Shown here: one piece after another, positions 56,301-63,631 of the stretch
Layout of the letters: the number at the start of each line of letters is the position of its first letter
Position numbering within the stretch: the stretch's first letter is position 1
NCBI GenBank assembly: GCA_964602655.1
Contig: CAZRSF010000028.1
Coordinates: forward strand, 1 to 64,000
Direction: 5' to 3'
Length of the DNA stretch: 64,000 nucleotides
Source: Moduliflexus sp964602655
Lineage (GTDB): Bacteria; Moduliflexota; Moduliflexia; Moduliflexales; Moduliflexaceae
The notes under the pieces: model-generated
The model's input: the letters and a program-made list of their open reading frames with translations, nothing else
Databases searched by the model: none
What the model was told of the DNA's origin: nothing
Translations under genes and position numbers: made by a program

Positions 56301-57113
56301 ATGAAAACACGTACAATGAAACGCATCGCTATTGGCTGCCTCGTCCTTACGGGAATCGGCGCAGCCGCCATCACCATGACACAGCGCGTCACCGCCGCCG
56401 CCAAAGAACATTTCGGCATGATGGGCGCAGGATTTATGAACGCGGATGTCATAATCGCGCACATGAAAGAGACGCTTGCGCTGACCGAAGAACAGGAAGC
56501 GAAACTTCGCCCGCTGATTGAAGAAAAACTTGACGCCTGGCGCGGCCTGCGCGAATCTTCGCAAGGGCACGGTCGGCAGCGCTTCGCGGCCATGAGGCAG
56601 GCGCATGAAACGATGTGGGCGGAGACGAAACCGCAATTGGCCGAGATTCTCACCGCAGAACAGATGCAGAAGGTCGAGCAGTTCCGGGAAGACGGGTTCG
56701 GACGATTCGGGAAATTCGCCAGCCGATTCCATGAAGGCGGCGCGAAAATTCAGGAAACGCTCGAAGCCTTGAACCTCACGACCGATCAAAAACGGCAGGT
56801 GCTTTCGATGTTCATGAACAACCGCGACATGCGGCAGCAGGGCGTTCAGGGCTTCATCGTCATTCATAAAGAGTTAGGCGATCTGCTGCTGACGCAGGAA
56901 TTCGACGAACAAAAAGTCCGCGAATTGTTCCGAAAAAATTCGACCGAGTTGGAAAACCTCTTCGTGCAACATGCCAAAATGCTGGCGGAGATAAAAGCCG
57001 TCTTGACGCCGGAGCAACTCGACATCTTGAAACAAAAGCGGATCGAACTGTTCGACGAATTGGAAAAACATGCGCAAGCGGACGGCGCTCACGGACGTTC
57101 ACGCTGGTTCTAA
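56301..57113 (+). CDS. Spy/CpxP-like periplasmic protein
   Basis: 270 residues from ATG 56301. Signal peptide MKTRTMKRIAIGCLVLTGIG to VTAAAKE. The mature protein is all helical, with LTxxQ-type repeats: LALTEEQEAKL, LNLTTDQKRQV and LTPEQLDILKQ. Spy and CpxP act as periplasmic chaperones or stress regulators, while the related ZraP and CnrX bind metals. At about 245 mature residues it is roughly double the usual length, as if two such domains were joined. Followed 78 nt later by an ECF sigma gene and a second Spy-like protein, so envelope or metal stress is the likely context. Confidence 0.8.
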   Translation: MKTRTMKRIAIGCLVLTGIGAAAITMTQRVTAAAKEHFGMMGAGFMNADVIIAHMKETLALTEEQEAKLRPLIEEKLDAWRGLRESSQGHGRQRFAAMRQAHETMWAETKPQLAEILTAEQMQKVEQFREDGFGRFGKFASRFHEGGAKIQETLEALNLTTDQKRQVLSMFMNNRDMRQQGVQGFIVIHKELGDLLLTQEFDEQKVRELFRKNSTELENLFVQHAKMLAEIKAVLTPEQLDILKQKRIELFDELEKHAQADGAHGRSRWF

Positions 57114-57128
57114 CAATAAGGAAATGTT

Positions 57129-57156
57129 GGAGTGTCAAAGCAAGCTTTGACACTCC
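57129..57156. repeat. Palindrome GGAGTGTCAAAGC
   Basis: Perfect 13-bp arms (57129-57141, 57144-57156) with a 2-nt AA loop, between the Spy-like and sigma genes. Similar to the inner arms of the 44805 element. Confidence 0.6.
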
Positions 57157-57190
57157 GGATCATGCTGCGTAAACGGAAAAGCGACCATTC

Positions 57191-57787
57191 ATGCTGACTG
57201 ACACCGACATTATTCGCCAGGTGCTTGACGGAAAGATCAATGCGTTTGAGACGTTGATCGAACGCTACCGGCAACACGTGTTACGCATCGTCAAAAAGCA
57301 TATCCCCTTCGACCAGATCGAAGAGGTCGCGCATGACGTATTCGTGCGAGCGTACCAGGGATTAGCGTCATGCAAGCAGCCGGATCGCTTTCAACAGTGG
57401 TTATCGGCGATTGCCGTACGCGCCTGCTACGATTTCTGGCGCGCGCGGTATCGCAAGCGCGAAGTGCCGATGAGTTCGCTCTCGGAACAGCAGCAGCGCT
57501 GGGTGGACGCGGTCATCTCAACGCAATCGAGCGCGGCGTTTGCTCAGCATGGCGACGAGCAGGACGGTCACGAGGCGCTGCATCAAGCATTGAACAGATT
57601 ATCCGCCGAAGATCGCATGGTGGTCGAGTTAGTCTATCTTGAAGGCTATTCGCATAAAGACGCGGCGAATTTGCTGGGGTGGAGCACGGCGAATGTCAAA
57701 ATTCGAGCGTTCCGCGCCCGCAAACAGTTGCATAAATTTTTGACTGCGCGTGAGGAAACAGGTGTCAGACACGTCCAACGTGTCTGA
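57191..57787 (+). CDS. ECF-type RNA polymerase sigma factor
   Basis: 198 residues. Region 2 (FETLIERYRQHVLRIVKKHI, EEVAHDVFVRAYQGL) and region 4 (LSAEDRMVVELVYLEGYSHKDAANLLGWS, shown by VVELVYLEGYSHKDAA, with VKIRAFRARKQL) are present and region 3 is absent, so this is an ECF sigma that directs polymerase to stress promoters. The last dozen codons are made of a palindrome (57761-57791), which may have changed the C-terminus. The next gene, a small membrane protein, begins 13 nt after the stop and is a candidate anti-sigma factor. Confidence 0.92.
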   Translation: MLTDTDIIRQVLDGKINAFETLIERYRQHVLRIVKKHIPFDQIEEVAHDVFVRAYQGLASCKQPDRFQQWLSAIAVRACYDFWRARYRKREVPMSSLSEQQQRWVDAVISTQSSAAFAQHGDEQDGHEALHQALNRLSAEDRMVVELVYLEGYSHKDAANLLGWSTANVKIRAFRARKQLHKFLTAREETGVRHVQRV

Positions 57788-57791
57788 CACC
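57761..57791. repeat. Palindrome spanning the sigma-factor stop codon
   Basis: Perfect 14-bp arms GGTGTCAGACACGT (57761-57774) and complement (57778-57791) with loop CCA. It supplies the last codons and stop of the sigma gene and ends 9 nt before the next start. TGTCAGAC also forms the hairpin at 7127. Confidence 0.7.
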
Positions 57792-57800
57792 TTCTCCATT

Positions 57801-58145
57801 ATGATGAAACCATTGACGCCAGAACAGCAGCAGCAGCTTGACGAGGCATTACGACAGGCGTATCTGTCGCGCGAACAGATTCCGGTGGAACTTGGCGCGC
57901 GCTGGCAGGCCGATGTCATGCGGACGATTCGGCAGCTCGAACCGGCGGCGGCATGGAGTCCGCTGGCCTTGTTCGATCAAGTGGTCTGGAAATTTGCGGC
58001 GGCGGCCAGCGCATTCGTGCTGATCCTCTCGCTCTATTCGGGCGTGATGGGCTGGAATCCGCTGAATGATTTGACGGATTACTTTTTCAGCAATCCGGTC
58101 GAATTCATCATCGTTCAAACCTTCGGGGAGGTGTTCAGCTTATGA
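57801..58145 (+). CDS. Small single-span membrane protein, possible anti-sigma factor
   Basis: 114 residues from ATG 57801 (a second ATG follows). The N-terminal ~60 residues are cytoplasmic and helical (LTPEQQQQLDEALRQAYLSRE), followed by one membrane helix (about 66-86, FAAAASAFVLILSLYSGVMGW) and a short tail. There is no zinc HxxxCxxC motif. Position between an ECF sigma and a CnrX/Spy-like gene matches CnrY-type anti-sigma factors; the role rests on position and topology. It overlaps the next gene by ATGA. No ribosome site is evident because the palindrome lies there. Confidence 0.6.
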   Translation: MMKPLTPEQQQQLDEALRQAYLSREQIPVELGARWQADVMRTIRQLEPAAAWSPLALFDQVVWKFAAAASAFVLILSLYSGVMGWNPLNDLTDYFFSNPVEFIIVQTFGEVFSL

Positions 58146-58528
58146 GTAAAATCACCGTCAAAGCGGTTGCCGGAGTGATCGTCGTCTTTGTGCTTGGCGT
58201 CATCACGGGCGTATTGGGCACCGGTTTAGTCATTCGGCACGGCATCCGAGAATTTGCCGAACGCGCCCCCGATAGGCACCGCGACGTATTGATGCGCCGC
58301 CTGACGCGGGAATTGACATTGACGGACGCGCAACGCCCTCAAGCAGAGGCGATTGTGCAATCCGGCGGGCAGGAGATTCGGCGCTTGCTGCAACAGTCGC
58401 ATACCGATTTTTCAGAGATCATGCAGCGTAAAACAGCGGAATTGAAGACGATTCTGACGCCGGAACAGCAGCAGCGGTTGGATCGAATGCTCGAACGCCT
58501 TCAGAAACGCTGGCCGCATCCTCAATAA
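58142..58528 (+). CDS. Membrane-anchored Spy/CnrX-like periplasmic protein
   Basis: 128 residues. An uncleaved N-terminal helix (AVAGVIVVFVLGVITGVLGTGL) anchors a helical periplasmic domain with two LTxxQ-type motifs, LTLTDAQRPQAEAIV and LTPEQQQRLDRML, the hook of CpxP/Spy/CnrX proteins. In the CnrYXH system the equivalent protein senses nickel or cobalt and controls the anti-sigma factor. Metal-binding residues are few (His in VIRHGIREF, DRHRD and SHTDF), so metal sensing is possible but not shown. Overlaps the preceding gene by 4 nt. Confidence 0.75.
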   Translation: MSKITVKAVAGVIVVFVLGVITGVLGTGLVIRHGIREFAERAPDRHRDVLMRRLTRELTLTDAQRPQAEAIVQSGGQEIRRLLQQSHTDFSEIMQRKTAELKTILTPEQQQRLDRMLERLQKRWPHPQ

Positions 58529-58538
58529 AACTGACGCC

Positions 58539-58620
58539 GTAGGGCGAAACTGTTGTTTCGCCCGTCCCTGTCGTTTTCCTCAAAAAAACCCTTGACAACT
58601 TCTTCCGATGCGATAGAGAG
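58539..58620 (+). promoter_or_regulatory. Hairpin and promoter upstream of the cytochrome c'-like gene
   Basis: GGCGAAAC (58543-58550) pairs with GTTTCGCC, closing the preceding operon. TTGACA at 58592-58597 is followed by GATAGAG at about 58612 as a short-spaced -10. The start codon is at 58680 with AGGGAG upstream. Confidence 0.4.
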
Positions 58621-58679
58621 AAGAATGTCGCGAATAACCATGTCTGTTCGAAACACACTCTGCACAGGGAGAATTTGCC

Positions 58680-59069
58680 ATGAAAACACGTCTGTTGCTT
58701 ATCGTTGGGCTTGTTGTCGTCATGATGTTCGCCGCCAGTCAGGTCTTCGCCGAATATGACTCCGCCAAAGTCAAAGAGGTCATGAAATCAAGCGCGGTGG
58801 CGATGGGAGAGTTGGGGAAAGCCGCTGAGAGCAAAGATTTTTTTGCCGCCGCCGAAGGATTGATGACGCTTGCCAAAAACTTCAAATCATTAGAAACGAT
58901 GACGCCAGCGAAAGGCTCGAAAGAAGAATGGGATAAGAACCATCAAACCTTGATCAAAGCCGCATTCAAAGGCATCGGGGCATGCGGCGAAGAAGACGCG
59001 GAGAAACTGAATGCCGCGATTGCCGAAATCGGCGGGTTAATCAAAGCCGGGCACGGCATGTTCAAATAA
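58680..59069 (+). CDS. Cytochrome c'-like four-helix protein lacking haem cysteines
   Basis: 129 residues. Signal peptide MKTRLLLIVGLVVVMMFAAS to VFAEY. The mature ~105 residues match cytochrome c' in layout (four amphipathic helices, VKEVMKSSAVAMGELGKAAES, DKNHQTLIKAAFKGIGACG). At the C-terminal haem site, where the family has CxxCH, this protein reads IKAGH: both cysteines are replaced (Ile and Gly) while the His is kept. Covalent haem is therefore impossible, and the protein may bind haem loosely, another ligand or none. Monocistronic, with promoter and terminator. Confidence 0.65.
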   Translation: MKTRLLLIVGLVVVMMFAASQVFAEYDSAKVKEVMKSSAVAMGELGKAAESKDFFAAAEGLMTLAKNFKSLETMTPAKGSKEEWDKNHQTLIKAAFKGIGACGEEDAEKLNAAIAEIGGLIKAGHGMFK

Positions 59070-59083
59070 CACCTCTCACGCCA

Positions 59084-59114
59084 CCCCTGCCAGGGTTCAG
59101 AACCCTGGCAGGGG
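59084..59114. terminator. Hairpin between convergent genes
   Basis: CCCCTGCCAGGGTT (59084-59097) and complement (59101-59114), 3-nt loop. Also a dispersed palindrome: near copies at 13692, 33144 and 62804. It can end both flanking transcripts. Confidence 0.5.
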
Positions 59115-59125
59115 TCTTCGCAGAC

Positions 59126-60544
59126 TCACTTCTTCGGTGTCGGTGTCAAATTCGGCGTCGGCGTCGGAAGCGGCGTCGTCTGACAATAATTTCCGTCGTT
59201 CAGCATGGCCGCGTTGATCGGTTCGGCCTCAATCACGCCCGCAGACGTGGCAATCGTATATTGCAGCGTGTATGCGCATTGTAAAAACGTATACGGACAC
59301 GCGCCGCAGCCATAAAACTCCGCCTGCCATTCCCGGATCAATGTCCATTGATGCGCCTTCACCTCGCGAACGTCCGGCAGAAACGATCCGCGCCGTCCCT
59401 GTTTGCAGGTGGATGGCGGCTCATCCAATGTCAGCGTTTCGTCATAATCAATCCGAGACACGGTAAGCGGCTTATCTGTCGCATTCTCAATGTACAGACG
59501 ATGCGTGACGCTGCCGCACGCGGTTTGCATTTCCGGCAAAATCTGCAATCTGGCATTTACGCCAGAAGAGCCGGACGAATCGCTCGATGTGTCATCTTCC
59601 CCCTGACTGAGAGCCAACGCGACTCCGCCGCCAATCGCTGCCGCGACGCCAACGCCGAGCGCGACTTTCGTGCCGGTGCCCATGCGTTTCTTTTCGCCGG
59701 ATGGCGTGGTCGGTTCGTTTGTTGGGACAGAAACAGCCGTCACGCCAGCGAACATCGTCATCTGCTGCGCGGCGGCGGCATCCGAAATCTGCGGTTCCTG
59801 CTTCGATTCGCCGGAGACAAGGTAACGAACATTTTGATAGATTTCGAATAATGAGACTTCGCCGTTGCGATCCATATCAATCGCGGCATGAATATTCGGG
59901 TCCATCAGCGTATTCATAAGATGATACGTAAACAGCCCGTTTTTCTGGCCGTCCCATTCGTAGGCTTCCTGAATGCCGTTCGCCGAAGTCATGACCACCA
60001 CGCCGGGCTTGCTTTTGGTGATCTCCGCCACCGTTTCATTTTTCAAGCCGGTCAGATTTTCGCGATCAATAATCGGCTTTGCGCCCTTTCCCGCGATTTT
60101 GCCACTGAAACAGGCGTCTGCAAAAAAGATAATCTCTTTCGCCTCGATTTTACTTAACGCCTTTTGGAGACTTTCCAGCGTAAACGAGTTTTCGGTATCA
60201 TACGGCACAATCGGCGAATTATCCTTGCCATGCCCGGAATAAAAGATATAGACGCGGTCTTCCGGCTTAGCCATCAACCCTAACCAGCCAAAGGCGTCGC
60301 GAATGTTTTCCCGCGTCGCCTCCCGGTTTTTCAGAATCCGATACTGATCTTCCGGCAGCCCAAGCCCATAGCGCAAAAACGTACTGAATTCAATCGCGTC
60401 TTTGTCCGCCCATTTCAGCGATATGTCCGGCAGATTATATTCCGAGAGGCCGATGCACAGCCCCCATGTCGTCGGCGCGGATTGCGCCGCAGCCGTCGCG
60501 CACATGAAAAATATGATTGTTACAATGCCACCCATTCGTTTCAT
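59126..60544 (-). CDS. Caspase-like peptidase (C14) with EF-hand and membrane segment
   Basis: 472 residues from ATG 60544 (AGGAGAGGG upstream); the frame runs to 60952 but without a start signal. Signal peptide MKRMGGIVTIIFFMCATAAA. The caspase fold has the catalytic His105 in YSGHGKDN and Cys145 in ADACFSG. A canonical EF-hand loop, DMDRNGEVSLFE (223-234), follows. A membrane or glycine-zipper helix lies at about 296-318 (GTKVALGVGVAAAIGGGVALAL), then a Ser-rich linker, a Cys-containing C-terminal domain (ACGSVTHRLYIENATDKPL) and a Pro/Thr tail. The signal peptide points to the periplasm. Such bacterial metacaspase-like proteins are suspected in cell-death or proteolytic signalling; the substrate is unknown. 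Confidence 0.88.
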   Translation of the reverse strand: MKRMGGIVTIIFFMCATAAAQSAPTTWGLCIGLSEYNLPDISLKWADKDAIEFSTFLRYGLGLPEDQYRILKNREATRENIRDAFGWLGLMAKPEDRVYIFYSGHGKDNSPIVPYDTENSFTLESLQKALSKIEAKEIIFFADACFSGKIAGKGAKPIIDRENLTGLKNETVAEITKSKPGVVVMTSANGIQEAYEWDGQKNGLFTYHLMNTLMDPNIHAAIDMDRNGEVSLFEIYQNVRYLVSGESKQEPQISDAAAAQQMTMFAGVTAVSVPTNEPTTPSGEKKRMGTGTKVALGVGVAAAIGGGVALALSQGEDDTSSDSSGSSGVNARLQILPEMQTACGSVTHRLYIENATDKPLTVSRIDYDETLTLDEPPSTCKQGRRGSFLPDVREVKAHQWTLIREWQAEFYGCGACPYTFLQCAYTLQYTIATSAGVIEAEPINAAMLNDGNYCQTTPLPTPTPNLTPTPKK

Positions 60545-61006
60545 TGTTGTCCCTCTCCTCACTCGTAGGTCGAAACTGCGTTTCGACGCCGACGAAACAC
60601 AGTTTCGTCGTACAATGACCGATACAAAAACTGCCGCCACATCTCGCCGGGCAGCAATACGTTTCTCCATGCAACCGTCAGACAGGAAACCGATGGAAAA
60701 AGTCAAGCAGAAGCCGTCGAAAAATTCGACGCTGCTCCGGTTTATCGTTGGCGTCTTTCGCGCTGCCGCTTCACAGAAAAATCTTGACAATTCGGGGGGA
60801 AAGCCAAGAGTTGAAAAACAAGACACCTGTCGGAAATATGCCGTTCGGCATATCAACTGCGTCAGATGTTGAAACATCTGTCTGTATTCCGTAGCCGCTT
60901 CGCGGCAGATGCCCGCCCTGAAAGGGCGATGGAATAGAGACAGGGGTTTCAACCCCTGGAAGAACAGCGATTTTACAGCAAGTCGGAGAGGGAGCGTAAG
61001 AAGATT
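60545..61006. other. 462-nt divergent spacer with palindromic repeats
   Basis: Contains facing copies TCGAAACTGCGTTTCGA and GACGAAACACAGTTTCGTC (about 60572-60613) and a GCCCTGAAAGGGC-type element (about 60864-60960: GAAACATCTGTCTGTATTCC, inverted GGAATAGAGACAGGGGTTTC). TTGACA at 60783-60788 could serve the plus strand. GGAGCGTAAGAAG is the site before 61007. No gene is supported. Confidence 0.55.
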
Positions 61007-61900
61007 ATGATCTTTATCGGTGAAATCAGCGCATTAACCGCCGCCGCCATCTGGGCGGCCAGTTCCATGATGATCACGCACGTCTCGCAGAAAATCGGCT
61101 CGCTTCAGACGAATATGGCGCGAATGCTGATCGCGCTCTGTTTTTTCGTCGGCGCGATTGCGCTGTTCCGCTTGCCAATCCAGCTTTCATCAACGCAAAT
61201 GTGGTATTTCGTGTTGAGTTCGCTCATCGGCATCGTCATCGGCGATACGTTTCTGTTCAAAGCGTTTCAACATATCGGAGCGCGGCTGAGTATGTTGATT
61301 ATGGCGTTTTCCCCCGCAATGTCGGCGCTGCTCGCCTGGATTTTTTTGGGCGAAACGCTGTCGCTATTCGGCGTGGCTGGCATATTCGTCACGCTCGGCG
61401 GCATCGCGCTCGTCGTGTTGGAACGCCGCGAACAGACGCCGCATACGCCGCATCTTTCGCGCGCCGGTCTGATCTATGCGACGCTTGGCGCGTTAGGCCA
61501 GGCCGTCGGCGTCATCTACGCAAAATTAGCCTTTGCCGAAGGCTCAGTCAATGGCTTTGTCGCCGCCTTTGTTCGCATTTTGATTGCCACGATTTTTCTG
61601 CTCCCCACGCTGTTCATGATGAAACAATATCGCAATCCGCTTCCGCAAATTTTTCAAGATAAATGGCTTTTGTTTACCATTGTGTTTTCGTCGTTTTTAG
61701 GGGCGTTTCTCGGCATCAGCCTGAGTCTGATTGCTATCGAGCACACGGCGGTCGGCGTCGCTTCGACCTTGATGGCGACTTCGCCGGTGCTGATGCTGCC
61801 GATGGTCAGGGTTGCGTACAAAGAACGGCTGTCGTGGAAAGCGATTGTCGGCGCCTGCATCGCCGTTTTCGGCGTGGCGATGCTGTTTCTTTTCGAATGA
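61007..61900 (+). CDS. EamA/DMT superfamily transporter
   Basis: 297 residues, ten predicted membrane helices in two EamA repeats (first: EISALTAAAIWAASSMMI and FLGETLSLFGVAGIFVTLGGIALVV, shown by LGETLSLFGVAGIFVTLGG; second: YATLGALGQAVGVIYAK and YKERLSWKAIVGACIAVFGVA). A cytoplasmic-membrane exporter or importer for amino acids, nucleotide derivatives or drugs; substrate unknown. The short start follows AAGAAG. It overlaps the next gene by 4 nt, so co-translation with the pseudouridine synthase is likely. Confidence 0.9.
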   Translation: MIFIGEISALTAAAIWAASSMMITHVSQKIGSLQTNMARMLIALCFFVGAIALFRLPIQLSSTQMWYFVLSSLIGIVIGDTFLFKAFQHIGARLSMLIMAFSPAMSALLAWIFLGETLSLFGVAGIFVTLGGIALVVLERREQTPHTPHLSRAGLIYATLGALGQAVGVIYAKLAFAEGSVNGFVAAFVRILIATIFLLPTLFMMKQYRNPLPQIFQDKWLLFTIVFSSFLGAFLGISLSLIAIEHTAVGVASTLMATSPVLMLPMVRVAYKERLSWKAIVGACIAVFGVAMLFLFE

Positions 61901-62799
61901 TCATGCCGCTTCACAGTTACAGCACCGCGCCGATTCCGTCGTATGTGACGCTGCCGATTTGCCGTCCGCCCTATCCCGATTTGCTCGATTTTTTCGCGCA
62001 GCGTTTTCCGAATGTCGGGCGCGATGTGTGGCAGGAACGGCTGGCATCCGGCAAGATTTCGACCGACGCCGGAGAGATTATCACGTCGAACACGCCGTAT
62101 CAGCCGAATGCGCGGCTGCGCTATTATCGGGAAGTTGTTGATGAGCAGGCGATTCCATTCGACGAGCGCGTGATCTTTCGGAATGAGCATATCCTTGTCG
62201 CGTGCAAACCGCATTTTTTGCCGGTCACGCCTGCCGGAATATATGTCAATCAATGTTTGCTCTATCGTTTGCGACGCGCCACCGGAATCAACGAGATTGC
62301 GCCGCTGCATCGCCTTGATCGCGAGACTGCCGGGATCGTGATGTTTTCAATCAACGCAAAAAGCTGCGCTCGATACAATGCCCTGTTTCATTCCGGAGCG
62401 GTGCGTAAAATGTATGACGCGATTGCGACATTACCGAATGAATCGGCGCGGACAGAATGGGAGATTCGAAATCGCCTCGTGCAGGGCGAGCCCTGGTTTC
62501 GCATGAAACAGGTGGAGGGCGCAGTCAATGCGGTATCGAAGATTACGTTGTTGGAACGACGCGGGGCGCATGGCCTGTTTCGCTTAGAGCCGCGCACCGG
62601 CAAACAGCACCAGCTTCGGCTGCATCTCAGCCTGATCGGGTCGCAGATATTGCATGACCGCTATTATCCCGATTTACAGCCGAAACAGCCGGACGACTTC
62701 GCGCATCCGCTGCAATTGCTGGCCAAAGAACTGCATTTCACTGACCCGATCAGCGGCGAACCGATGAGCTTTTATTCGTCGCGGACGTTATCGTGGTAA
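61897..62799 (+). CDS. RluA-family pseudouridine synthase
   Basis: 300 residues from ATG 61897, overlapping the transporter stop (ATGA); an ATG at 61903 is also possible, and the longer frame to 61663 only shadows the transporter. Converts uridine to pseudouridine in rRNA or tRNA. The N-terminal S4-like part (VWQERLASGKISTDAGEII) is followed by the catalytic loop HRLDRETAGIVMFS with the invariant Asp, then YDAIATLP, and the C-terminal TGKQHQLRLHLSLIGSQI, HPLQLLAKELHFTDP. The target base cannot be read. Confidence 0.9.
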   Translation: MIMPLHSYSTAPIPSYVTLPICRPPYPDLLDFFAQRFPNVGRDVWQERLASGKISTDAGEIITSNTPYQPNARLRYYREVVDEQAIPFDERVIFRNEHILVACKPHFLPVTPAGIYVNQCLLYRLRRATGINEIAPLHRLDRETAGIVMFSINAKSCARYNALFHSGAVRKMYDAIATLPNESARTEWEIRNRLVQGEPWFRMKQVEGAVNAVSKITLLERRGAHGLFRLEPRTGKQHQLRLHLSLIGSQILHDRYYPDLQPKQPDDFAHPLQLLAKELHFTDPISGEPMSFYSSRTLSW

Positions 62800-62803
62800 A
62801 ACC

Positions 62804-62836
62804 AACCCTGCCAGAGTTTCGAACCCTGGCAGGGTT
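62804..62836. repeat. Palindrome AACCCTGCCAG
   Basis: Arms AACCCTGCCAG (62804-62814) and CTGGCAGGGTT (62826-62836) between the pseudouridine synthase and DJ-1 genes. Same family as 59084. Confidence 0.6.
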
Positions 62837-62856
62837 AATAGATCAAGGAGGAAAAC

Positions 62857-63417
62857 ATGATGGCAAAAACAGTATTGGTTCCCATCGCTGACGGCACGGA
62901 AGAGATCGAAGCCATCTGTATTATTGACACGCTGCGCCGCGCCGGAGCGCAGGTGACGGTGGCATCAGTTATGAAGAGCGTGCAGATTAAAGCTTCGCGC
63001 GGCGTCAATCTCGTGGCGGACGCGTTGATCGGCGATTGCGTCACACACACGTATGACGCGATTGCGCTGCCGGGGGGAATGCCGGGCGCGGAGCATCTGC
63101 GGGATTGCGCTCCGCTGATTGCGCTTCTGAAAAAACAGCGCGACGCCGGGCGCATTTACGCCGCGATTTGCGCGTCGCCTGCCGTCATTTTTCAGCATTA
63201 CGGCCTGCTCAAAGGCAAGAAAGCAACCTGCTATCCCGGCATGGGCAATGATTTCGCCGACCAATCAGCGATGGAACAGCGCGTTGTCGTAGATGGCAAC
63301 TGCGTCACGAGTCGCGGCCCCGGCACGGCCATCGAATTCGCGCTTGCGCTGATTGAAGCTCTGTTCGACGCCGAAAAAGCGGAGAAGGTAGCTGTGCCAA
63401 TGTTGGCGCTGCGATAA
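62857..63417 (+). CDS. DJ-1/PfpI family protein (YajL/ThiJ type)
   Basis: 186 residues. Alpha/beta fold of the DJ-1 clan; YajL and DJ-1 act as protein deglycases/chaperones or glyoxalase-like enzymes. The nucleophile is Cys105 in YAAICASPAVIF, with the partner acidic residues in ADGTEEIEAI (12-20) and the His region YDAIALPGGMPGAEHL. The end FALALIEALFDAEKAE is typical. AAGGAGG lies before ATG 62857 (a second ATG follows). Length matches YajL. Confidence 0.9.
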   Translation: MMAKTVLVPIADGTEEIEAICIIDTLRRAGAQVTVASVMKSVQIKASRGVNLVADALIGDCVTHTYDAIALPGGMPGAEHLRDCAPLIALLKKQRDAGRIYAAICASPAVIFQHYGLLKGKKATCYPGMGNDFADQSAMEQRVVVDGNCVTSRGPGTAIEFALALIEALFDAEKAEKVAVPMLALR

Positions 63418-63631
63418 ATAGGAGTCTCAAAGCGCAGCTTTGATGGTGTTTGCTGGCAAACGCACAAAAGTCTTGACAGCGCATATTTCTTTCGAGCAGA
63501 AGGCATAGCGATATGTCGTATTGTTTCGTCGTATAATTTATGATCTTTTCAGGAGTAGTTGGCGTAAGAACGGATCGCCGAATGTATCCTTTCTTACACA
63601 TATCCTTGTCGTTTCAAGAAAGAGTTCGAAC
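63418..63631. other. Spacer upstream of the MoaB-like gene
   Basis: Begins with a repeat fragment GGAGTCTCAAAGC-GC-AGCTTTGA. TTGACA at 63474-63479 and TATAAT at 63532-63537 are seen but not at promoter spacing from each other. No gene. Confidence 0.4.

Noticed and set aside
56064..56867. 267-codon minus-strand frame across the Spy-like gene
   Set aside because: Mostly antisense of the Spy-like gene with no start signal; only its last 65 codons lie in free sequence and they lack a ribosome site.
58680..59069. Functional c-type cytochrome
   Set aside because: Both haem-binding cysteines are absent at the expected site.
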